From Pseudomonas sp. MM223 (lineage in GTDB: Bacteria; Pseudomonadota; Gammaproteobacteria; Pseudomonadales; Pseudomonadaceae), in assembly GCA_947090765.1 (NCBI GenBank), contig OX352322.1:1383501-1447500 (forward strand): 64,000 nt of DNA, in the 5' to 3' direction. This document shows positions 9,014-16,795 of this stretch, piece by piece; the first letter of the stretch is position 1; every line of letters starts with the position of its first letter. The position numbers and the translations under genes were made by a program. The notes beneath the pieces were generated by a model. It was given only the letters and a program-made list of their open reading frames with translations, did not search any database and was not told where the DNA came from.

Positions 9014-9433
9014 ATGCACCAGCCCTACGTGTTGATTCACCAGGCTCGCCCATCCCACCAGATCCTCCTGCACCAGGCCCTCAACGCCCAAGGCGTGTTC
9101 AACGTGCGCATCAGTGCAAACGCCGCTGACCTAGACGCCTGCCTGAACGCTGAACGTCGCCCCGACCTGCTGATTCTCGACCATGCCATGCCAACTCGCG
9201 CAGGCCTTGCCGTGCTCGCTCGGCAGCACCAGTCACGCGCATTGCTGTTCGTTGGCCAGGCCACCCCGAAGCATCAGAACCTTGCCAAGGCGGCAAGAAG
9301 CCAGGGCCTGTGGGTGCTCGCCGAGCTGCCCTGGCCGCTGTCGATGCCGCGCTTGCAGCGTGCCCTGCAAACATTGCCGGTGCGCCAGGGGCGCCATATT
9401 CAAACTGTCACGTCAGCCCCGCATGCTCGCTGA
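9014..9433 (+). CDS. Degenerate response-regulator receiver-like protein
   Basis: This 139-residue single-domain protein has a CheY-like layout. Residues 48-58 read RPDLLILDHAM, which retains the phospho-acceptor aspartate context (LILDHAMPTRAGL). However, the N-terminal strand reads YVLIHQARPSHQ, where a functional receiver has an acidic pair that binds Mg2+. The distal lysine position is also not convincing. It is therefore probably a pseudo-receiver that does not undergo normal phosphorylation. There is no adjacent sensor kinase; neighbours are thrC and a small DUF3509-like gene. The start has AGGAG nearby. Function unknown. Confidence 0.7.
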   Translation: MHQPYVLIHQARPSHQILLHQALNAQGVFNVRISANAADLDACLNAERRPDLLILDHAMPTRAGLAVLARQHQSRALLFVGQATPKHQNLAKAARSQGLWVLAELPWPLSMPRLQRALQTLPVRQGRHIQTVTSAPHAR

Positions 9434-9491
9434 AGCAGGCGCGGTTTGACGAACTTTCTGCGGCGCCTGCTGGTCAGTTCCTTTATATCCC

Positions 9492-9794
9492 ATGACGCAG
9501 CGAGTGATCCGGATGGAAAGAATCTGCAAACTGCTCAACGAAGCCCTGACTCCCTATCAGGCCGAGCTTGGCATTACCGATGCCAGCGGCAATCGCCAGT
9601 TGACCGTTCACGACCGCGTGGCCGGCATTACCCTGCGGCGCATGGTTAGCGAGCGCCAGTTGCAGGAGCAGCGGTTATTGATCGATTTGGTCGATGGCCT
9701 GCACCGAGACCTGCAGATTGCCGAAGGCCGTTTGCAGCCTTGTGTGATAGCGGCACTGCAACAGCGTCAGCAACCCCAGGGAACCTTTGCCTGA
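9492..9794 (+). CDS. Small DUF3509-like hypothetical protein
   Basis: This 100-residue soluble protein is rich in Arg, Gln and Leu. The central part, RMVSERQLQEQRLLIDLVDG followed by LHRDLQIAEGRLQP, resembles from memory the DUF3509 family of small Pseudomonas proteins (QL...RRDL...P pattern); that assignment is tentative. There is no signal peptide or transmembrane helix. A second in-frame ATG at 9513 would shorten it by seven residues, and neither start has a strong Shine-Dalgarno. A terminator at 9888-9926 probably ends its transcript. No function can be given. Confidence 0.6.
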   Translation: MTQRVIRMERICKLLNEALTPYQAELGITDASGNRQLTVHDRVAGITLRRMVSERQLQEQRLLIDLVDGLHRDLQIAEGRLQPCVIAALQQRQQPQGTFA

Positions 9795-9887
9795 GTGGTT
9801 TATCAGACAGTGTAGGGATGGCCAGCCAGCGTTCTGCTCCGGCGTTGGCAAGGCTGTCTCGGGAAGCCCTCAAAGGCTTTCGCTTGG

Positions 9888-9926
9888 CCCCGGGCGTCCT
9901 CCCCAGCGTCCGGGGTTTCTTTTTTT
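9888..9926 (+). terminator. Intrinsic terminator downstream of the DUF3509-like gene
   Basis: A 9-bp stem, CCCCGGGCG paired with CGTCCGGGG (one G-U pair), is followed by TTTCTTTTTTT. It sits about 95 bases after the preceding stop codon, leaving an unusually long structured 3' untranslated stretch. Confidence 0.88.
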
Positions 9927-9944
9927 CGTGTATGCATACACCAC

Positions 9945-10060
9945 TGTAGGAGCGGCCTTGTGCCGCGAAAGGGTCGCGCAGCGACCCCAGATTTCAGCTA
10001 CGCCGCAGAAATTGCCGGGGCCGCTCTGCGACCCTTTCGCGGCACAAGGCCGCTCCTACA
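9945..10060. repeat. Paired inverted REP element (AAGGCCGCTCCTACA family)
   Basis: Two facing copies of TGTAGGAGCGGCCTTGTGCC and its complement are each continued by a CGCGAAAGGGTCGC arm. It separates the DUF3509-like gene from the convergent minus-strand binding-protein gene. Confidence 0.93.
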
Positions 10061-10085
10061 GGGCCCTGAGCATGCCGATCAGCAT

Positions 10086-10961
10086 CTATTGGGCTTCGAA
10101 GAAGCGTTTGCTCTCTTCCAGATAGTCTTCCTGCAATGCCGGGTCCAGCCAGCGCGCATACAACCCCGGCAGCACATCCCGGCGCAGGGCAGGCAACAGC
10201 TGGTCGATATGCGCGACCGCTTCGCGGCCCAATGGGTTGTCAGAGCAGGCTATATGAAGAAACTGATAGCGCGTCACCCCCTGAACAGGATGAAACTGAT
10301 AGTCGGCCGGTGACCCGCCTTGCTGCTGAATCAGGTAGCGTACTTCAGGCCAATACCCGAGCACCATGCGCAGGCGCCCCAACTTTTGCATTTGCAGCAG
10401 GTTGGCGGTGGCGTCGTTACCATAGTGGCGGCTGAGCGCAGCGTCGGGCAAGTCGTGCAGGATGGCATCTATCTCGGTACCGTAGCTACGTTCAGCGACA
10501 ATCCCCAATTTCAGCTGGGATTCACTCAGCAGGCCATGCAGGTCTACCTGCTGGCCGTCGAGGTACGGTGCCAGCAGCGCCTGGTTTTCCTTGCGTAGCA
10601 CCAGGCCACCGCTGAGCACGCCTAGCGAAGGCATGGAAAAACGCACGTATTCGGCACGTTCCGGGGTCCATAGCAGGGTCGGGTCGCAGGTGAAGCTGTT
10701 ACGGTCTTGCAGCATCTGGATACCGCGGGCGCGGTTGACCCGCACGATGCTGTGGTCGTATTCGGGCATCTGCCCGATCAGCAGCGGCAACAGCTGGTCG
10801 ACTACCCCCTGGCCTTTTTCCGGGCCTTCGAAAATGGTGAACGGCGGCAGGTCTCGCACCAGCCACAAGATGCGCTCCTTGGCACTGGCAGGCTGTAGCA
10901 GCAATGCGGGCAGCAGCCCGCACAGCACGATCAGGTGGCGTAACCAGCGGGCAGCGCACAT
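10086..10961 (-). CDS. Periplasmic substrate-binding-like protein (extracellular solute-binding family 3 type)
   Basis: This 291-residue protein has a Sec signal peptide (about residues 1-27, hydrophobic core LIVLCGLLPALLL and an ASA cleavage site). A two-lobed binding-protein-like region follows, beginning RILWLVRDLPPFTIFEGPEKG, which is the normal family-3 opening. It resembles the TIGR02285-type proteins of pseudomonads that stand alone without transporter genes. Neighbours offer no transporter or sensor partner. It may sense or bind an amino-acid-like ligand in the periplasm; the ligand is unknown. The gene starts 20 bases after the end of the CoA-transferase gene, so the two are probably cotranscribed. 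Confidence 0.78.
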   Translation of the reverse strand: MCAARWLRHLIVLCGLLPALLLQPASAKERILWLVRDLPPFTIFEGPEKGQGVVDQLLPLLIGQMPEYDHSIVRVNRARGIQMLQDRNSFTCDPTLLWTPERAEYVRFSMPSLGVLSGGLVLRKENQALLAPYLDGQQVDLHGLLSESQLKLGIVAERSYGTEIDAILHDLPDAALSRHYGNDATANLLQMQKLGRLRMVLGYWPEVRYLIQQQGGSPADYQFHPVQGVTRYQFLHIACSDNPLGREAVAHIDQLLPALRRDVLPGLYARWLDPALQEDYLEESKRFFEAQ

Positions 10962-10982
10962 GGGCGAGGGCGGCGGCAGACG

Positions 10983-12182
10983 TCAGACCGCGCCGGCTTC
11001 GCGCAGGCCGGCAATGGCTGCCGCGTCGTAGCCCAGGCGGGTGAGCAGTATGTCGGTGTGTTCACCCAGCGCCGGGCCCACCCATTCGGTAGAGCCAGGC
11101 GTGTCCGAAAGCTTCGGCACGATGCCCGGCATGCGGAAGGGCTTGCCGTCCGGCAGCTTGGCCTGAAGGAACATTTCCCGTGCCAGGTACTGCGGGTCAT
11201 TGAACATGTCCTCGGCCGAATAGATACGGCTGGCCGGTACTTCGGCCGTGGTCAGTACCTGCATCAGTTGTTCCAGGGGCAGGCTGTTGGCCCAGCGGTC
11301 GATCACCCCGTACAACTCGTCTCGGCGCAGGTCGCGGCCATCGTTGCTGGCCAGGGTCGGGTCGTCTGCCAAGTCGGCACGGCCAATGGCCTGCATGAAG
11401 CGCTTGAAGATCGCATCGCCGTTGGCGCCGATCTGCACGTGCTTGCCATCGGCGCTGGTGTGGATGGAGGAGGGCGTGATACCCGGCATGATGTTGCCGG
11501 TGCGCTCGCGGATAAAGCCGAACACATCGAACTCCGGCACCATGCTTTCCATCATGGCGAAGATCGCTTCATACAGTGCCACGTCCACCACCTGGCCCTG
11601 GCCGCCATTGACTTCACGATGGCGCAGCGCCATCAGCGCACCGATCACCCCCCACAGGGCGGCAATCGAGTCACCGATGGAAATGCCGGTGCGCACGGGC
11701 GGGCGGTCCTCGAAACCGGTGATGTAGCGCAAACCGCCCATCGACTCGCCCACGGCGCCGAAGCCCGGTTGGTCTTTCATCGGCCCGGTCTGGCCAAAAC
11801 CCGAAAGGCGCACCATGACCAGGCGCGGGTTCAGCGCATGCAGCACATCCCAGCCCAGGCCTAGTTTTTCCAGCACGCCGGGGCGGAAGTTCTCAATCAG
11901 GATGTCGGCGTCGGCCAGTAGGCGCTTTAGAATCTCGCGGCCTTCGGGGTGCTTGAGGTTGAGGGTGAGCGATTGCTTGTTGCGCGCCTGCACGAACCAC
12001 CACAGCGAAGTGCCTTCGTACAGCTTGCGCCACTTGCGCAACGGGTCGCCGCCATCGGGGGATTCGACCTTGATGACCTCGGCGCCGAACTCGGCGCAGA
12101 TGCGCGAGGCGAATGGCCCGGCAATCAGGGTGCCAAGTTCGACAACTTTGAGGCCGGCGAGGGGTTTGCTGGGCGTCGACAT
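10983..12182 (-). CDS. CaiB/BaiF family (class III) CoA-transferase
   Basis: This 399-residue protein moves CoA between acyl-CoA and a free acid through an aspartyl-CoA intermediate. Visible family motifs are LAGLKVVELGTLIAGPFASR at the N-terminus, EVIKVESPDGGDP, and NLKHPEGREILKRLL. The region PGFGAVGESMGGLRYITG lies near the expected catalytic domain. The ATG at 12180-12182 gives the conserved MSTPSKPLAGLK start; the longer frame upstream adds 39 unconvincing residues. No pathway genes adjoin, so the substrate is unknown (formyl-, succinyl- and carnitine-type members all look alike). Confidence 0.88.
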   Translation of the reverse strand: MSTPSKPLAGLKVVELGTLIAGPFASRICAEFGAEVIKVESPDGGDPLRKWRKLYEGTSLWWFVQARNKQSLTLNLKHPEGREILKRLLADADILIENFRPGVLEKLGLGWDVLHALNPRLVMVRLSGFGQTGPMKDQPGFGAVGESMGGLRYITGFEDRPPVRTGISIGDSIAALWGVIGALMALRHREVNGGQGQVVDVALYEAIFAMMESMVPEFDVFGFIRERTGNIMPGITPSSIHTSADGKHVQIGANGDAIFKRFMQAIGRADLADDPTLASNDGRDLRRDELYGVIDRWANSLPLEQLMQVLTTAEVPASRIYSAEDMFNDPQYLAREMFLQAKLPDGKPFRMPGIVPKLSDTPGSTEWVGPALGEHTDILLTRLGYDAAAIAGLREAGAV

Positions 12183-12313
12183 GAGGCATCCGTGGCAGCT
12201 GGGCAGAGCCGTGGTTTTATCACACGTCGGTTTCGCCGGGTACTGCTGCGGCGCATGGAAGGTGTGGATGGGGTAGACTGTGCCACTTTTCTTTTGCACG
12301 AAGCCCGTCGACC

Positions 12314-12856
12314 ATGGCCCAGCCGTCCACCACCTACAAGTTCGAATTGAATCTCACCGACCTTGATCGCAATGTCTACGAAAGCGTCAAGCAGACCATT
12401 GCTCGCCACCCTTCGGAAACCGAAGAGCGTATGGCGGTTCGTCTGTTGGCGTACGCGCTCTGGTACAACGAGAACTTGTCGTTTGGCCGCGGTCTGTCGG
12501 ATGTCGACGAGCCGGCGCTGTGGGAAAAGAGCCTGGACGATCGCGTGTTGCACTGGATCGAAGTCGGCCAGCCAGACGCCGACCGCCTGACCTGGTGTTC
12601 ACGTCGCACCGAACGCACCAGCCTGCTGGCCTATGGCAGCCTGCGTGTGTGGGAAGGCAAGGTGGTGGGTGCCGTGAAGAACCTGAAAAACCTGAACATC
12701 GCTGCTGTGCCTCAGGAGGTGCTGGAGACGCTGGCTACCGACATGCCGCGTAGCATCAAGTGGGACGTGATGATCAGTGAAGGTACGGTGTTCGTGACGG
12801 ATGACCGTGGCCAGCACGAAGTGCAATTGCAATGGCTGCTCGGTGAGCGTGGCTGA
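12314..12856 (+). CDS. yaeQ: YaeQ family protein
   Basis: This 180-residue cytoplasmic protein matches the YaeQ family along its full length (YKFELNLTDLDRNVYESVKQ near the start, then ETEERMAVRLLAYALWY). The family has a PD-(D/E)XK nuclease-like fold; a role in transcription elongation as an RfaH suppressor was proposed and later questioned. The acidic and lysine residues of the nuclease core could be present, but I cannot confirm activity. It ends 8 bases before recJ, implying cotranscription. Confidence 0.9.
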   Translation: MAQPSTTYKFELNLTDLDRNVYESVKQTIARHPSETEERMAVRLLAYALWYNENLSFGRGLSDVDEPALWEKSLDDRVLHWIEVGQPDADRLTWCSRRTERTSLLAYGSLRVWEGKVVGAVKNLKNLNIAAVPQEVLETLATDMPRSIKWDVMISEGTVFVTDDRGQHEVQLQWLLGERG

Positions 12857-12864
12857 AGCGACCC

Positions 12865-14574
12865 ATGCGTATCGAACCTCGCCCCCTGCCGCCGACCCTG
12901 CCATTTCTGGGTAACCTGCCACCCTTGCTGACCCGCCTATACGCCGCGCGTGGTGTACAGTCCGAGGCCGAACTGGACAAAAGCCTGGCGCGCCTGCTGC
13001 CGTACCAGCAGCTAAAGGGTATCGAGGCCGGTGTCGACCTGCTGGTCGAGGCACTGGAGCAGCGCCAGCGCATTCTCATTGTTGGCGACTTCGATGCCGA
13101 TGGCGCCACCGCCAGCACCGTCGGGGTGCTGGGCCTGCGCCTGATGGGGGCAGCCCACGTCGATTACCTGGTACCCAACCGCTTCGAATACGGCTATGGC
13201 CTGACCCCGGAAATCGTCGAGGTGGCGCTGCAGCGTCAGCCGCAACTGCTGATTACCGTGGACAACGGCATTTCCAGTGTCGAGGGTGTGGCGGCAGCCA
13301 AGGCCGCCGGGCTCAAGGTGCTGGTCACCGACCACCACCTGCCGGGCCAGCAATTGCCTGATGCCGACGCCATCATCAACCCCAATCAGCCGGGCTGTAC
13401 GTTCCCCAGCAAGGCGCTGGCCGGGGTAGGGGTGATTTTCTACGTGCTGATGGCCCTGCGCGCACGCCTGCGCAGCCTGGGGCGCTACGAGACGCAACCA
13501 CAGCCGAACATCGGCGAACTGCTCGACCTGGTCGCGCTTGGCAGCGTCGCCGACGTGGTGCCGCTGGATGCCAACAACCGCATCCTGGTGCACCAGGGCC
13601 TTGAGCGTATCCGCGCCGGCCGTGCCCGGCCAGGCTTGAAAGCGATTCTTGAAGTGGCCCGCCGCGATCACCGGCGCATCACCTCGACTGACCTGGGTTT
13701 CATCCTCGGCCCACGGCTAAACGCCGCCGGTCGCCTGGACGACATGAGTCTGGGTATTGAATGCTTGCTGTGCGAAGACGCGGCGCTGGCCCAGGACATG
13801 GCCCAGCAGCTGGATGACCTGAACCAGGACCGCAAGTCCATCGAGCAGGGCATGCAGCGCGAGGCCCTGGCCCAGCTCAAGGACCTGCCGGTCGAGTCGA
13901 TGCCGTACGGCCTGTGCCTGTTCGATGCCGACTGGCACCAAGGCGTGATCGGTATTCTGGCTTCGCGCCTGAAAGAGCGTTATCACCGGCCAACCATCGC
14001 TTTTGCTGATGCCGGCGAGGGCATGCTCAAAGGCTCGGCGCGTTCGGTACCCGGGTTCCATATTCGCGATGCGCTGGATGCCGTGGCGGCCCGCCACCCC
14101 GAGCTCATCAGCAAGTTCGGCGGCCATGCCATGGCGGCAGGGTTGTCGTTGCCTGAGGGTAATTTCCCGGCGTTTGCCGAAGCATTCGACGAAGAAGTGC
14201 GGCGCCAGTTGCGTGAAGAGGACCTCACCGGCCGGTTGCTCTCCGATGGCAGCCTGGCCGTGGAAGAGTTCCACCTCGACCTGGCCAAGGCCCTGCGCCA
14301 CGCCGGGCCTTGGGGCCAGCACTTCCCCGAGCCGCTGTTCCATGGCGTGTTCCAGCTGGTGGAGCAGCGCGTGGTGGGCGAGCGGCACCTGAAGGTGGTG
14401 CTCAAAAGCGAATGTGGCTCAGTGCGACTGGACGGCATTGCCTTTGGCGTCGACCGCGAAGTGTGGCCGAACCCGACCGTGCGCTGGGTCGAGTTGGCGT
14501 ACAAGCTGGACGTGAACGAGTTTCGTGGCAATGAAAGTGTGCAGTTGATGATTGCCCACATGGAGCCGCGCTGA
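12865..14574 (+). CDS. recJ: Single-stranded-DNA-specific 5'-3' exonuclease RecJ
   Basis: This 569-residue enzyme degrades single-stranded DNA 5' to 3' in RecFOR recombination and in mismatch and base-excision repair. DHH-phosphoesterase motifs are clear: ILIVGDFDADGATAS (motif I), TVDNGISS (motif II), TDHHLPG (motif III, the DHH) and VALGSVADVVPL (motif IV). The C-terminal DHHA1 region includes KGSARSVPGFHIRDAL and FGGHAMAAGLSL. Length is normal. It forms a two-gene unit with yaeQ, after an 8-base spacer. Confidence 0.97.
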   Translation: MRIEPRPLPPTLPFLGNLPPLLTRLYAARGVQSEAELDKSLARLLPYQQLKGIEAGVDLLVEALEQRQRILIVGDFDADGATASTVGVLGLRLMGAAHVDYLVPNRFEYGYGLTPEIVEVALQRQPQLLITVDNGISSVEGVAAAKAAGLKVLVTDHHLPGQQLPDADAIINPNQPGCTFPSKALAGVGVIFYVLMALRARLRSLGRYETQPQPNIGELLDLVALGSVADVVPLDANNRILVHQGLERIRAGRARPGLKAILEVARRDHRRITSTDLGFILGPRLNAAGRLDDMSLGIECLLCEDAALAQDMAQQLDDLNQDRKSIEQGMQREALAQLKDLPVESMPYGLCLFDADWHQGVIGILASRLKERYHRPTIAFADAGEGMLKGSARSVPGFHIRDALDAVAARHPELISKFGGHAMAAGLSLPEGNFPAFAEAFDEEVRRQLREEDLTGRLLSDGSLAVEEFHLDLAKALRHAGPWGQHFPEPLFHGVFQLVEQRVVGERHLKVVLKSECGSVRLDGIAFGVDREVWPNPTVRWVELAYKLDVNEFRGNESVQLMIAHMEPR

Positions 14575-14616
14575 GGGTCTCGGTGGGCTTGCCTTGATTT
14601 TTGCAGTGTGGCGGAA

Positions 14617-14644
14617 ATCGAGCGCCGCCCGCGCGGCGCTCGAT
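14617..14644. other. Perfect 12-bp stem-loop between recJ and the OYE gene
   Basis: ATCGAGCGCCGC is followed by a 4-base loop and its exact reverse complement. There is no T-tract on either strand, so it is not a standard intrinsic terminator. It may still end or stabilise the recJ transcript. The rest of the 242-base gap shows no other clear signal. Confidence 0.6.
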
Positions 14645-14816
14645 CTCATAGGCGACATCCCTTTCGAGCCAAACACTACGCACCCCACCCAAAATCCCAT
14701 GGAACCTCCCCCCCACCCATTCTGGTCTAGTCTGAAGTTATGACCGGACCTGGGCCAGGGACGTGCAATTGAGTGTCCGGGCCGGATCACCATTGGAGTC
14801 CTTGGGAGGTGCCCTC

Positions 14817-15923
14817 ATGAGCTTGCTGCTCGAGCCTTACACCCTGCGTCAGCTGACCCTGCCCAACCGCATCGCCGTATCGCCGATGTGCCAGTATTCC
14901 GCCGTCGATGGCCTGGCCAACGACTGGCACCTTGTGCATTTAGGCAGCCGTGCTGTGGGTGGCGCCGGCCTGGTGATCACTGAAGCCGTGGCGGTTACCG
15001 CCGATGGCCGTATAACCGCCGAAGACCTCGGCCTGTGGGATGACGCACAGATCGCGCCGCTGCAACGCATTACCCGCTTCATTACCGCCCAGGGTGCTGT
15101 GCCTGGCATCCAGCTGGCCCACGCCGGGCGCAAAGCCAGCACTTACCGCCCGTGGTTGGGCAAGCAAGGCAGCGTCAAGCTGGAAGAGGGCGGTTGGCAA
15201 CCAGTAGGCCCGTCGAAGATCGCTTTCGACCCGCAACACACACCGCCACACGAACTGACCCAGGACGAGATCCAGGGCGTGATCGGGGCCTTCGTCGCTT
15301 CGACAGAACGCGCCTTGAAGGCCGGCTTCAAGGTGGTCGAAATCCACGCCGCCCATGGCTACCTGCTGCACCAGTTCCTCTCGCCGCTGAGTAACCAACG
15401 CAGAGACGAGTACGGCAGCTGCTTCGAAAACCGCATCCGCCTGACCCTGCAAGTGGTGGAGGCCGTGCGTAAGGTATGGCCTGCCGAGTTGCCGCTGCTG
15501 GTGCGGGTATCGGCAACCGACTGGGTCGAGGACGGGTGGAACCCGGATGAAACCGTCGAACTGGCCCGCCGCCTGCGCGGCTTGGGCGTGGACTTGATCG
15601 ACGTGTCCTCTGGCGGCACTTCGGTAAACGCCGAAATCCCTACCGGCCCCGGCTACCAGACCCGCTTTGCCGAACGCGTGCGCAAGGAATCGGAAATTGC
15701 CACCGGCACCGTGGGCATGATCACCGAACCGGCCCAGGCCGAGCACATTCTGCGTACCGGTCAGGCCGATATCATCTTCCTCGCTCGTGAACTGCTGCGC
15801 GACCCGTACTGGCCACTGCACGCCGACGACGACCTGGGCGGCAACAAGGCGACCTGGCCTGCGCAATACCAGCGTGCGACCAGCCGCGCCAACCCGATTC
15901 ACGAGTCCGACCTGCGCGACTGA
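14817..15923 (+). CDS. NADH:flavin oxidoreductase, Old Yellow Enzyme family (YqjM-like)
   Basis: This 368-residue FMN-binding TIM-barrel ene-reductase has C25 and Y27 in SPMCQYSA, as in the thermophilic-like/YqjM subclass. The substrate-anion-binding pair H177/H180 lies in VVEIHAAHGYLLHQF, and GIQLAHAGRKAS is also present. It would reduce activated C=C bonds of enones, nitro compounds or nitrate esters using NAD(P)H. The ATG at 14817 is preceded by GGGAGG. It stands alone between recJ and a REP pair. The physiological substrate is unknown; related P. putida enzymes are called xenobiotic reductases. Confidence 0.92.
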   Translation: MSLLLEPYTLRQLTLPNRIAVSPMCQYSAVDGLANDWHLVHLGSRAVGGAGLVITEAVAVTADGRITAEDLGLWDDAQIAPLQRITRFITAQGAVPGIQLAHAGRKASTYRPWLGKQGSVKLEEGGWQPVGPSKIAFDPQHTPPHELTQDEIQGVIGAFVASTERALKAGFKVVEIHAAHGYLLHQFLSPLSNQRRDEYGSCFENRIRLTLQVVEAVRKVWPAELPLLVRVSATDWVEDGWNPDETVELARRLRGLGVDLIDVSSGGTSVNAEIPTGPGYQTRFAERVRKESEIATGTVGMITEPAQAEHILRTGQADIIFLARELLRDPYWPLHADDDLGGNKATWPAQYQRATSRANPIHESDLRD

Positions 15924-15943
15924 CCCAAGCCTTGCGCGGTCCC

Positions 15944-16061
15944 TGTAGGAGCGGCCTTGTGCCGCGAAAGGGCCGCGAAGCGGCCCCAGTAATGTCAGCA
16001 GCGGAGCTGAAAACCTGGGGCCGCTTCGCGGCCCTTTTCGCGGCACAAGGCCGCGCCTACA
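15944..16061. repeat. Paired inverted REP element (AAGGCCGCTCCTACA family)
   Basis: The left arm, TGTAGGAGCGGCCTTGTGCC, is matched by a right arm carrying GGCACAAGGCCGCGCCTACA. Inner arms GGGCCGCGAAGCGGCCCC and GGGGCCGCTTCGCGGCCC are themselves palindromic. It lies between the convergent OYE and hicB genes. Confidence 0.93.
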
Positions 16062-16083
16062 ATGACCGTATTGGCAGCTTGAA

Positions 16084-16416
16084 TCAGCTATAGGCAGCCT
16101 TGCTTAGAATATCGCTTACCCATTGGTTGATGCTCTTCTCTGCCAGTTCCGCCTTGGCCGCCACGCTGGCGTGAAGAGTAGGCTCAAGGCGCAGGCTGAG
16201 CTTGCCCGAGTACGTCTTCTGCGGTTCTCGCCCGAGGCGCTTACACGCCTCAAGATAGTCGTCAACGGCCTCTTCAAATGCTTGACGCAACTCACTGATC
16301 GATTCGCCATGAAAACCGATCACGTCGCGAATACCTGCGACATGGCCGATCAGCAACTGGTCTTCGTCGCTGTATTCGATACGAGCGGCGTAGCCGCGGT
16401 AGGTCATTACATTCAT
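16084..16416 (-). CDS. hicB: HicB-family antitoxin
   Basis: This 110-residue protein has two parts. An N-terminal HicB domain (residues 1-65) begins MTYRGYAARIEYSDEDQLLI and continues GHVAGIRDVIGFHGES. A C-terminal ribbon-helix-helix-like DNA-binding segment contains GKLSLRLEPTLHASVAAKA. HicB neutralises HicA and represses its own promoter. It overlaps hicA by 4 bases (ATGA), with the toxin gene first, the usual hicAB order. A palindromic candidate operator lies at the head of the operon. Confidence 0.93.
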   Translation of the reverse strand: MNVMTYRGYAARIEYSDEDQLLIGHVAGIRDVIGFHGESISELRQAFEEAVDDYLEACKRLGREPQKTYSGKLSLRLEPTLHASVAAKAELAEKSINQWVSDILSKAAYS

Positions 16417-16667
16417 GGTAATACTCCTGCCTGCTCAAGGAACTGGCGGGCGTCCCGTAGTTGATAGGGCTTGGCGTGCTTGTCTGGATGAGGGCGGTGG
16501 AAGGTTGCCACCGCTCCATTTAGTTCGAAACGAACCCGTGACCCTCTTCCTTCTATGACCCAGGCACCCAGCGATACCAACAGTGACTCCACTCGCGCCC
16601 ATTCCAGTGTCCTGGGAACCGGCCTTTTCAGTACTGCTTCAAGTGTGGCTTTCTGATGATTATTCAT
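16413..16667 (-). CDS. hicA: HicA-family mRNA interferase toxin
   Basis: This 84-residue protein has a double-stranded-RNA-binding-like HicA fold. It cleaves mRNA and tmRNA when released from HicB. The family glycine/serine segment EGRGSRVRFELNG precedes the histidine motif TFHRPHPDKHAKPYQL. The N-terminal extension (HQKATLEAVLKRPVPRTLEW) marks the longer HicA subclass, so the start at 16667 is probably right even though no Shine-Dalgarno precedes it. The start codon directly abuts a palindrome, raising the possibility of a leaderless message. Confidence 0.92.
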   Translation of the reverse strand: MNNHQKATLEAVLKRPVPRTLEWARVESLLVSLGAWVIEGRGSRVRFELNGAVATFHRPHPDKHAKPYQLRDARQFLEQAGVLP

Positions 16668-16686
16668 GGTATCAAATTATGATACC
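16668..16686 (-). promoter_or_regulatory. Candidate HicB operator and hicAB promoter region
   Basis: GGTATCA-AATTA-TGATACC is a perfect 7-bp inverted repeat touching the hicA start codon. On the minus strand, CATAAT inside it can serve as a -10 box, with TTGACC (bases 16698-16703) 15 bp upstream as a -35 box. RHH-type HicB antitoxins bind palindromes in this position. The promoter assignment is inference; the palindrome is direct observation. Confidence 0.7.
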
Positions 16687-16795
16687 GATCACGAAGGGTC
16701 AATGGATGAGCAGTAGGAGGGAGTAGATCTCGGTTGAAGGAAATTTCTGAGATTTTGACCGAGGGGCAGTCAGCACCCTCGGTCAGCGTGAGCAC

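Noticed and set aside
8811..10060. Closely spaced inverted repeats that might suggest a CRISPR array
   Set aside because: The units are paired palindromic REP sequences at scattered sites; there is no regular spacer and no cas gene.
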